A DNA stretch of 5,781 nt from Hydrogenophaga sp. (GTDB taxonomy: Bacteria; Pseudomonadota; Gammaproteobacteria; Burkholderiales; Burkholderiaceae). The notes beneath the pieces are model-generated. The model did not search any database and had not been told where the DNA came from. It worked only from the letters and a program-made list of their open reading frames with translations. Position numbers and translations under genes: made by a program. The stretch covers positions 1 through 5,781 of the forward strand of contig JALOSH010000314.1 in the NCBI GenBank assembly GCA_025458545.1, read 5' to 3'. This document shows, in pieces, positions 1 through 5,502 of the stretch (positions are counted from its first letter, which is position 1; each line of letters opens with the position of its first letter).

Positions 1-337
1 TCACGTCGCGCAGCACCTTGGCCGTGGCGTTGAGCCCGCTGTAGCCCGACGTGTTGACCGCGTTGAGGTAGGTGAAGGCCTCGGCCGGGATGTAGTTCTT
101 CAGCAGTGGGTTGTTGAACACATCGCCCAGGTTCCGGATGCCGTTGATGCTCTCGATCTGGGTTTGTAGCTGTCGAATCTGCTGAATCTGGTTGTTGATC
201 TTGGTGATGTCGTTGATGACCTGCTGCACGGTCTGGACCAGGTTGGCCACATCAATCACGGGGATGCCGGTGGCTCGCGCTTGGGTGGCGCCCAGAGCAA
301 TGAGGGCGGCAGCGGCAACTTTGAGGCGGGTGTGCAT
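1..337 (-). CDS. virB5: VirB5-like minor pilin, N-terminal part (3' end outside window)
   Basis: Reading the minus strand from the ATG at 337 gives 112 residues with no stop before the left edge; the family is usually about twice that length. VirB5 is a periplasmic minor pilus component found at the pilus tip and involved in contact with recipient or host cells. A signal peptide of about 22 residues ends in TQARA|TG, followed by the family's typical mature start TGIPVIDVANL (23-33). Next comes a Gln-rich, probably helical or coiled-coil stretch (34-62), then the recognisable block GIRNLGDVFNNPLLKNYIPAEA (66-87). The start is supported by an AAGGAG 6 bases upstream. Its place after virB6, rather than between virB4 and virB6, departs from the Agrobacterium and Brucella order. 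Confidence 0.92.
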   Translation of the reverse strand, partial: MHTRLKVAAAALIALGATQARATGIPVIDVANLVQTVQQVINDITKINNQIQQIRQLQTQIESINGIRNLGDVFNNPLLKNYIPAEAFTYLNAVNTSGYSGLNATAKVLRDV

Positions 338-343
338 GGTGAA

Positions 344-349
344 CTCCTT
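344..349 (-). promoter_or_regulatory. Ribosome binding site of virB5
   Basis: AAGGAG on the minus strand, 6 bases before the ATG at 337, inside the 26-base gap after virB6. The gap is otherwise C- and A-rich with no hairpin or promoter-like sequence that I can see. Confidence 0.8.
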
Positions 350-363
350 GGTGGGTGGGGTGG

Positions 364-1398
364 TCAGGACCGGCCGCGTTGGGCGGCGAGTTTGTAAGCG
401 GCGGAGCGGGCAGCGCCGTAGCCTCGGCGGGCAATTGACGCGGCGGTGTGTGGAAGACCGGCGCCTGCTCGGATGACGCCGCCAGCGTTGGCGGCGGCGC
501 TGGCGCTGCGAGCGGATGAAGCGGAACGCAAGCCTGAAACCATCATGGCGTTCTGGATCATCTGGATGCCTTGCTGGATAGCGGCACCGCCGGTGAGAGC
601 CGAGGCCAGGCTGGGCGCCTGGAAACAGATGATGGCCATGAGAATCATGAGCACGCAGTACCGTGTAGCTTCGCCCAGCACATTGAAGGTGCTGCCCAGG
701 AAGCCACCTCCGTCGGCGATGGCCTTGAAGATAGCCGCGCCCATGTAGGCACTCAAACCCAGGGCGAAGAACGCGAACCAGGTAAGCACCACCGCGTTCA
801 GCACCATGGACAACCAGCTGTCAAAGAAGCGGGCGGTTGGGCGCCAGGCCAGGCAAAGGATGAACAGCGGCCCAACGGCAATCACGAAGGTCAGGAACAA
901 CTTGGCCAGGGTGACAACAAACAAGCCGATGCACAGGAACAAGACCGAGCCAATGGAGAAGATGGCCCCGGCGAGCAGAAGGTCCAGCCGTAAGATGCCG
1001 GCCTCTTTCATGATGTCAGCCACCTGCGCGCTGGCGTCATCGTTGAACTTGTCCAGCAGGGCATAGGGTGAACTCACCGTGCTCGGGTCCACGCCCGCAG
1101 GCAGAAAAGTCGAGGCCACGCCCATGGCCAGTGCGTTGGCGGTGTCTGACACGTGACTGATATAGAAGCCGGACTGCAAGGCAAAGGCCAAGACCAGGCC
1201 GATCTTGAACACCTTCCAGACGAAGGTGGGCACCGTTTCAGACACTTCGTTGCGCAGCACCGCCCAGCCGTACAACGCGACCCAGATCGTCATCGCCGTC
1301 AAGGCGACGGGGGTGATGGCAGACATCAGCGACGACACCACACCCAGCACGTAGGTGCTCAAGATGGCATCGAACTGTGACCCGACCCAGGCGAACAT
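364..1398 (-). CDS. virB6: VirB6-like polytopic inner-membrane T4SS subunit
   Basis: This 344-residue protein fits the VirB6/TrbL family, which forms part of the inner-membrane channel. It opens with a short amphipathic segment, then has about six hydrophobic segments, near 14-46, 64-82, 139-160, 161-184, 196-220 and 246-266. A periplasmic-type loop of about 50 residues lies between the second and third. Family signatures are ALTAMTIWVALYGWAVLR (33-49) and PTARFFDSWL (187-196). The final 55 residues or so are an Ala/Ser/Arg/Gly-rich low-complexity, positively charged tail without a clear fold. The ATG at 1398 is preceded by TAGGAA, which includes the stop of the upstream gene, so translation is probably coupled; the gap is 12 bases. 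It is separated from virB5 by 26 bases. The identification rests on the two motifs, topology, length and position. Confidence 0.93.
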   Translation of the reverse strand: MFAWVGSQFDAILSTYVLGVVSSLMSAITPVALTAMTIWVALYGWAVLRNEVSETVPTFVWKVFKIGLVLAFALQSGFYISHVSDTANALAMGVASTFLPAGVDPSTVSSPYALLDKFNDDASAQVADIMKEAGILRLDLLLAGAIFSIGSVLFLCIGLFVVTLAKLFLTFVIAVGPLFILCLAWRPTARFFDSWLSMVLNAVVLTWFAFFALGLSAYMGAAIFKAIADGGGFLGSTFNVLGEATRYCVLMILMAIICFQAPSLASALTGGAAIQQGIQMIQNAMMVSGLRSASSARSASAAANAGGVIRAGAGLPHTAASIARRGYGAARSAAYKLAAQRGRS

Positions 1399-1410
1399 GG
1401 TGTTGCGTTC

Positions 1411-1839
1411 CTATTGAACAGCGTCAAATGGCAAGTTGGCAGGCGGGCGCGCGAAGACTTTCACGCACTTGCTGGCCAGGTCTGGGTATTGGCATTGCAG
1501 CCATTCGCCCCGTGACTTCACCACCCACAGCCGCGCAAGCTGGGTGGTGCCGTAAGACGAAGCGCGGCAGGTGCCTGCGCGGGCATACACCTCGGTGCAT
1601 TCGCGAAGACCTTCAGCCGTTTCCACCATGTGCCAGGGACCGGCGTGGCAGCCAGCTGCAGCGGCGCAAGGCTTCATGCTGCGAATCGGGCCGGTGGATG
1701 GCAGCGGCGCTGTTTCCACCTGCTTGCCGCCACCAGGCAGGGCACGGACCGCCTCATTGCCTTTGACGAACTGGGCCGAGGCGGCGCTGGTGGCCAGCGC
1801 CAAAGTGATCAGCACAAACCATTGAATGTTGGATTTCAT
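1411..1839 (-). CDS. Small exported six-cysteine protein between virB4 and virB6, family not recognised
   Basis: The predicted precursor has 142 residues. A short signal peptide (MKSN, then a hydrophobic core to about 18) ends in SAASA|QF, giving a mature protein of about 120 residues, presumably periplasmic. The +1 residue is Gln and there is no lipobox, so it is not a lipoprotein. Six cysteines (58, 64, 81, 91, 116, 125) suggest up to three disulfides. The blocks ECTEVYAR (80-87) and KCVKVFAR (124-131) resemble each other, hinting at two related halves. The ATG at 1839 is firmly chosen over the upstream in-frame ATG at 1902, which lies in virB4 and adds 21 residues ahead of the signal peptide; an AAGGAG lies 6 bases before 1839. 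The ATG overlaps the virB4 stop (ATGA). It occupies the place where virB5 usually lies but has none of its Gln-rich helical character. An entry-exclusion, chaperone-like or VirB6-partner role are only guesses. Confidence 0.82.
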   Translation of the reverse strand: MKSNIQWFVLITLALATSAASAQFVKGNEAVRALPGGGKQVETAPLPSTGPIRSMKPCAAAAGCHAGPWHMVETAEGLRECTEVYARAGTCRASSYGTTQLARLWVVKSRGEWLQCQYPDLASKCVKVFARPPANLPFDAVQ

Positions 1840-4361
1840 GGGGTTCTCCTTGAAGTACGGGATTTGCGATCCTGAACCTCGCGCAGAAGCTCGGGAAGCC
1901 ACAGAAACGGATCGTTACCGTGTCGTTCACGAACGGTGTCGAGCAGGGCCACGTTGTCGGTGGTGGCCGATAACACGGTGATGAAATCGTCCATGCCGCT
2001 GAGGTCCAGCTCGCAGATGGCGCTGCTGTGGCCTTGCTTGACGAGGAAGCGGCGCCCGCCTTGCGCGCCGAGGCTGCGCACAATGCCGAATTCAGCCTCG
2101 CTGAGCCCAAAGCCTTCGACATATTCCTCGCGCACCGCTTCAGGGTTGGCCAGGAAGATCTTGGTCACGCTCTGCTCGACCATGGTCCGCCCGATGGGGT
2201 GGCGCAGCACATCCGACGGGCTCTGGGTGTCGAAGATGCCCAGGCCGTTTTGCTTGCGGATGGTCTTCTGCTTCTGTTTCGCGAAGTCGCTGAAGATCTC
2301 GTGGTCCAGCGCTTTCCAGAACTCCGAGATCACATAGATCAGACGTTCGCCGTTGACCAACTCTTCCATCACCTGCAGCAGGTAGAGCATGACCGGCGTG
2401 CGCACCTCGGGCAGGTCCAGAACCTCCGTGGTGTCGAAGGCGATCACCGATGCCGCGTCCAGGTCCGACAACTGGTCGTCGGCTTGATCGAACACCCAGC
2501 CCAGGGCACCACCTTCGCACCACCGCCCGAGGCGCTCGTACAAGCTGTTTTCACCCGACTTCGGCAGGTTCTGTCGAACCGTCGAGAAGCGGCGCAGAGC
2601 GGTAGGCATGGTGGCCACCGTCTTGACGGCGTCGGCAATGGCGCGCTCATCGGTCGGCAGCAAGGGCAGGGCGGGTGTGGCAATGCAGATGCGGATCAGC
2701 TGTTCCCAGAACTGGATACGTGCTGGTGTTGGGTCGCGCTGCAGCGGGTTCAGGTTGGTGGGCTTGCCCGCTTCGAGGGTGAAGTAGCGCCCGTTCAAGG
2801 CGCGGATCGCGATCTCGCAGCCTCGGTCCAGGTCGAACAACACCAGGCGCGGCGCTGGGTTCCACTTACGGGTGAGCGTGAGCAGGAACATCTCAAGCGT
2901 GGTCTTGCCAACGCCGGTGGAGCCGATGATGATGGTGTTACCCGGCAGCTTTTTGTCGGCAGAGTCTTCGCCTTCCGGGCTGCTGTGCAGGTTCAAATAG
3001 AAGGGCTGGCCCGATGGGGTGCGCAGCAAGGCCAGCGCTTCTCCCCAGGGGTTGCCGTCGCGCTTGCCCCGGGCAAAGTTGTGGCCGCTGGCCAGGGCAG
3101 CAAAAGCGCGGGACGACAACTTGGCATCGCGCGGGCGCCACTGCCAGTTGCCCGGCATCTGGGCAAACCAGGCGGCATCGGCCACCAGATCCACCGGCGA
3201 CATCTGCAGGCTGGACGCCTCACCCACGGCCCCAATCGCCTGTGCCGCGCGCCGCCCGGCATCTGCCAGGCTGTCTTCGCCCGGCTGACCGAACACCACC
3301 AGGCTGTAGTGGTATTCGCCCATACAAAACTGACCGTCGCCCAGCTCATTGAGCGCTTCGTCCATGTCGGCGATCTGGCTGGCCACCACGTCGTCGCTGG
3401 CGATCAGCTGGTCGCGCTGCAGCTCCAGTGCGCGCAGCTCCAGTGCGCGCATGGCTTCGCGCCGGGGAAGTATCGAAAAGCTCTGGGTTTCGATGAACTC
3501 GCTGTCTTCGTACAGAAGCGAGTTCAAGATGCCCGGCTCCACCGCGTCGGCGTATTCCTTTATGTCCACCAGGGCCGCGCAACGGCGCTGTTCGCCATGG
3601 CGCAGTTCCAGCTTGTCGCCACCGAAAGAAAGGCGGGTGGTGGGCAGGGTTCGATACAGCGGCCCTGCCGCAAGGGGCACTGGCCTCCAGCTGCCGTTGA
3701 CCAGGTAGCCCAGAAACTCGGCCAGTTCGGAGTACCGCCTTGGACCTTGCATGCGAGCCCCCAGCAGTTGAGGGCCAAAGCCGCGCAGCACCCGGTGGAC
3801 GAACGCGGTCCGCTCTTCCATCACCCGCAAGGCTTCAGCATGGGCTGCGGCAATGGCGGTCTTTGAACGCTGGGTCGATTGCAGCGCCCGGCTGAGGCGC
3901 GAGGTATTGGGCCGGTAGACGAGCGTGAGGTACAGCTCGTTGCTCATCATGGTGTGTTTGCCCAGCCTGGCTTGGTAGGCCTGTGACAGGTCGCGCGCAA
4001 AGCCAGCTTGCAGCGGGTCTTCAAGTTGATCCTGAATCTTCCGGTGCAGCCGGTGGGTCCACACGGCCCATTGGCCGCCCGCCAGATTGCGCAGTAGGCT
4101 GCACAGTGCTTCATGCCGTTCTGCGATCAGGTGTTCGTCGGCGCATTCAAAGGCCACGCCGTCGAGACGCCAGACGCGCATGAAATCGCCACCACGCGTG
4201 ATGACGTCGTGTTCGCTGACCAGCGAGGAGAAGGGCACAAATCGTGTGAGCGGGTTTTCCTTCAGCGCCTGTGCCCAGTGGCGTGGTTGTGGCTGCCCTG
4301 CGGCAGGTCGCCCAGGGCGACGACGGGCCGCGCCGCCGGATCGGTCAAACATGCCAAACAT
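1836..4361 (-). CDS. virB4: VirB4-like T4SS ATPase (CagE/TrbE/VirB family)
   Basis: This 841-residue protein has the normal length and domain order of VirB4, the inner-membrane-associated ATPase that powers pilus biogenesis and substrate transfer. The N-terminal domain (about 30-440) contains the typical SNELYLTLVYRP segment at 140-151 and LYEDSEFIETQSFSILPRR around 283-301. The nucleotide-binding domain begins near 470, with Walker A GSTGVGKT at 480-487, then LVLFDLDRGCE at 506-516 and PTNLNPLQ at 534-541. The Walker B region reads LIYVISEFW, with Ser679 in the usual aspartate position before Glu680. FDTQSPSD at 710-717 and the family C-terminus LLDTVRERHGNDP at 806-818 complete the domain. 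No transmembrane helix is evident. The ATG at 4361 has a GGGGAAG motif 5 bases upstream; an alternative Met at 4352 would remove three residues. The 3' end shares ATGA with the next gene. A perfect 15-bp tandem repeat lies at residues 305-314. Confidence 0.97.
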   Translation of the reverse strand: MFGMFDRSGGAARRRPGRPAAGQPQPRHWAQALKENPLTRFVPFSSLVSEHDVITRGGDFMRVWRLDGVAFECADEHLIAERHEALCSLLRNLAGGQWAVWTHRLHRKIQDQLEDPLQAGFARDLSQAYQARLGKHTMMSNELYLTLVYRPNTSRLSRALQSTQRSKTAIAAAHAEALRVMEERTAFVHRVLRGFGPQLLGARMQGPRRYSELAEFLGYLVNGSWRPVPLAAGPLYRTLPTTRLSFGGDKLELRHGEQRRCAALVDIKEYADAVEPGILNSLLYEDSEFIETQSFSILPRREAMRALELRALELQRDQLIASDDVVASQIADMDEALNELGDGQFCMGEYHYSLVVFGQPGEDSLADAGRRAAQAIGAVGEASSLQMSPVDLVADAAWFAQMPGNWQWRPRDAKLSSRAFAALASGHNFARGKRDGNPWGEALALLRTPSGQPFYLNLHSSPEGEDSADKKLPGNTIIIGSTGVGKTTLEMFLLTLTRKWNPAPRLVLFDLDRGCEIAIRALNGRYFTLEAGKPTNLNPLQRDPTPARIQFWEQLIRICIATPALPLLPTDERAIADAVKTVATMPTALRRFSTVRQNLPKSGENSLYERLGRWCEGGALGWVFDQADDQLSDLDAASVIAFDTTEVLDLPEVRTPVMLYLLQVMEELVNGERLIYVISEFWKALDHEIFSDFAKQKQKTIRKQNGLGIFDTQSPSDVLRHPIGRTMVEQSVTKIFLANPEAVREEYVEGFGLSEAEFGIVRSLGAQGGRRFLVKQGHSSAICELDLSGMDDFITVLSATTDNVALLDTVRERHGNDPFLWLPELLREVQDRKSRTSRRTP
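1846..1851 (-). promoter_or_regulatory. Ribosome binding site of the six-cysteine protein gene
   Basis: AAGGAG on the minus strand, 6 bases before the ATG at 1839, located within the final codons of virB4. It decides the start of this gene. Confidence 0.8.
3420..3449. repeat. 15-bp perfect tandem duplication inside virB4
   Basis: On the plus strand the unit CAGCTCCAGTGCGCG occurs twice back to back. On the coding strand it encodes RALEL twice (VirB4 residues 305-314), in a probable charged helix preceding the ATPase domain. The unit length is a multiple of three, so gain or loss of a copy would keep the frame. Confidence 0.9.
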
Positions 4362-4677
4362 CGGAGCTTCCCCGGAAGAGCGTGGGCGAGTAGCTGCGCG
4401 CGCGCCAGAACTGGCGGTTGTGGTCGTGCAGCTTCAGCTTGAGGGCCACAAAGATCTGCCGGAATCGCTGGTCATCGCGGGCTGTCAACCACCGCATCCA
4501 GAGCAACACCGGTGCAATGGAGAGGACCACACCCAGCGCAAGCCACCAGCTCACCAGGATGCCGCCCCACATGATCAGCAACATGCCGGTACCAAACAAA
4601 ATCACCAGCGGCACCAGCGGGATGCCCAGCTTCATGGCCGGGCGTGTGGCGCCCTTGTAGATGGCTTCGGCTTGCAT
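4345..4677 (-). CDS. virB3: VirB3-like inner-membrane T4SS subunit
   Basis: This 110-residue protein matches VirB3, a small inner-membrane protein that associates with VirB4 and is needed for pilus assembly. It opens with the family's KGATRPAM-type motif (residues 8-15). A hydrophobic hairpin follows (about 18-38 and 39-60), then a basic cytoplasmic tail with FRQIFVALKLKL at 72-83 and WRARSYSP at 91-98. The start is uncertain: a GTG at 4686 would add three residues (113 in all). The ATG at 4677 has GAAGG 8 bases upstream, and the GTG has another GAAGG 6 bases upstream, both arising from a duplicated 7-bp unit. I prefer the ATG. The 3' end overlaps the virB4 start by 17 bases, consistent with coupled synthesis of two proteins that work together and are fused in some systems. 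The stop of virB2 lies 18 bases upstream of the ATG. Confidence 0.92.
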   Translation of the reverse strand: MQAEAIYKGATRPAMKLGIPLVPLVILFGTGMLLIMWGGILVSWWLALGVVLSIAPVLLWMRWLTARDDQRFRQIFVALKLKLHDHNRQFWRARSYSPTLFRGSSDVWHV

Positions 4678-4686
4678 GGTCTGCAC

Positions 4687-4700
4687 CTTCAGCCTTCAGC
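4687..4700. repeat. 7-bp perfect tandem duplication at the virB2/virB3 junction
   Basis: On the minus strand the unit GCTGAAG occurs twice in direct succession, immediately followed by GTG. The first copy contains the virB2 stop codon (TGA at 4698-4696). Together with following bases the copies provide two GAAGG Shine-Dalgarno-like motifs, one suitably spaced for the GTG at 4686 and one for the ATG at 4677. Confidence 0.85.
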
Positions 4701-4986
4701 TGACGATGTAGCTGGCGAAGGCAGCCGCCCCACCCACCAGCGTGCCGCCGATCAGCACATTGGCCACGTCGGCCAGGCGCGCGCCTTGAAAGATCATCTT
4801 GAAACCGGCCCAGATGATCGCGATGGTCACCACTGCAATCGAGATCGTCACCAGGATGGTGTTGACGTTGGTGACCGTGGTGTTGATCTTGTCGAAGCCC
4901 TGTGCCCAGCTCTTTGAGGCTGCGGCCAACAGCAACAGGGCGGTTGCGGTGTGGCGCATGGAAACGAAGAGATGAAAGCGGTTCAT
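4696..4986 (-). CDS. virB2: VirB2-like major pilin precursor
   Basis: This 96-residue protein has the architecture of VirB2/TrbC pilins: a long cleavable signal peptide and a small two-helix hydrophobic pilin. The signal runs to about residue 28, with a probable cleavage in SKSWA|QGF, leaving a mature pilin of about 68 residues. Two hydrophobic stretches (about 43-64 and 74-94) flank the short polar, basic loop FQGARLADV, as expected for pilins that rest in the inner membrane before assembly. The ATG at 4986 is chosen over in-frame starts further upstream (up to 5214). It has an AAGGAG Shine-Dalgarno 5 bases before it and the signal peptide begins there, whereas the longer versions lie inside virB1. 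Gene position between virB1 and virB3 is the classical order. Sequence identity within this family is low, so the call rests on size, topology and neighbours. Confidence 0.9.
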   Translation of the reverse strand: MNRFHLFVSMRHTATALLLLAAASKSWAQGFDKINTTVTNVNTILVTISIAVVTIAIIWAGFKMIFQGARLADVANVLIGGTLVGGAAAFASYIVS

Positions 4987-5492
4987 CACGGCTCCTTCAC
5001 GGGGTTGGGTTGACTGATGGGGAGAGGGTTGCGGGCTGCGGAGACCACCTTGCGCACGTAGCCATGGCGAAAGCCGGTGGTGAAGTTGCCGCTGTAGTAG
5101 CAGGAGAGGGCAGCGCGCAGAGCTGCCTGCTCTGTTGATGCCCGAGACGACTTGCGTCGCGCCCGCTCGAAACACTCGCTCAACACCGCCTGCATGGCGG
5201 CCAGGTTGGAGCAAGGTTCGAAGGCCGATTCCAGCGACAGGCCCAGGCGCTGGAAGTTGCCCTGGTTGATCTGCCCGAGACCGACGCTGAAGTTGCGGCC
5301 ACCGGCCTGCAGAGCCTGCGCGGTGGCCAGTGCCTCGGTGCGGTGGCGCGGTTGGCGTTGCAGCGATCCGCCCACGACGCCGATGGCCCAGGGGTTGAAG
5401 GCGCTTTCGACGGCGACGAGCGCGTGTGCGGTGGTCAGGTGGACCTGTGGCGCGCAGGCCAGGGCCAGTGCCGCGAAGGTGGAGGCTTCCAT
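4986..5492 (-). CDS. virB1: VirB1-like lytic transglycosylase
   Basis: This 168-residue protein belongs to the SLT-type lytic transglycosylase family of T4SS loci, which cleaves peptidoglycan glycan strands so the secretion channel can cross the wall. The likely catalytic glutamate is Glu29 in VAVESAFNPWAIGVV. The second family motif, VGLGQIN, is at residues 70-76, and the C-terminal ALSCYYSGN block is at 128-136. Length is somewhat short for the family, mainly because the protein begins almost directly at the catalytic domain (CAP motif at 13-15) with no clear signal peptide. The ATG at 5492 is preferred because a TGAGGG sequence overlapping the upstream stop can serve as ribosome binding site, and no other ATG or GTG lies close upstream in frame. 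The stop codon overlaps the virB2 start by one base (TGATG), so the two are probably translationally coupled. The identification is secure; how the enzyme reaches the periplasm is not. Confidence 0.93.
   Translation of the reverse strand: MEASTFAALALACAPQVHLTTAHALVAVESAFNPWAIGVVGGSLQRQPRHRTEALATAQALQAGGRNFSVGLGQINQGNFQRLGLSLESAFEPCSNLAAMQAVLSECFERARRKSSRASTEQAALRAALSCYYSGNFTTGFRHGYVRKVVSAARNPLPISQPNPVKEP
4992..4997 (-). promoter_or_regulatory. Ribosome binding site of virB2
   Basis: AAGGAG on the minus strand, 5 bases upstream of the ATG at 4986. It lies within the last codons of virB1 and decides the virB2 start against longer in-frame alternatives. Confidence 0.8.
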
Positions 5493-5502
5493 GGCGCAGC
5501 CC

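Noticed and set aside
338..363. Possible terminator or promoter in the virB6-virB5 gap
   Set aside because: Only 26 bases, with a ribosome binding site but no inverted repeat, T-run or -35/-10 pair.
1411..1902. Longer version of the six-cysteine protein starting at 1902 (163 residues)
   Set aside because: It would place a polar extension before the signal peptide; the AAGGAG-led ATG at 1839 is far better supported.
2028..3866. Long plus-strand open frame of 612 codons opposite virB4
   Set aside because: It lies wholly antisense to the clear virB4 gene. Its Gln/His/Arg/Ala-rich composition is typical of GC-rich antisense frames, and it has no recognisable domain.
4087..4917. Plus-strand open frame of 276 codons across the virB2-virB4 region
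   Set aside because: It runs antisense through three identified genes and reads as His/Arg/Gln/Pro-rich low-complexity sequence with no family resemblance.
4696..5214. Longer version of VirB2 starting at 5214 (172 residues)
   Set aside because: The extra 76 residues lie inside virB1, and the ATG at 4986 has both the ribosome binding site and the signal peptide.
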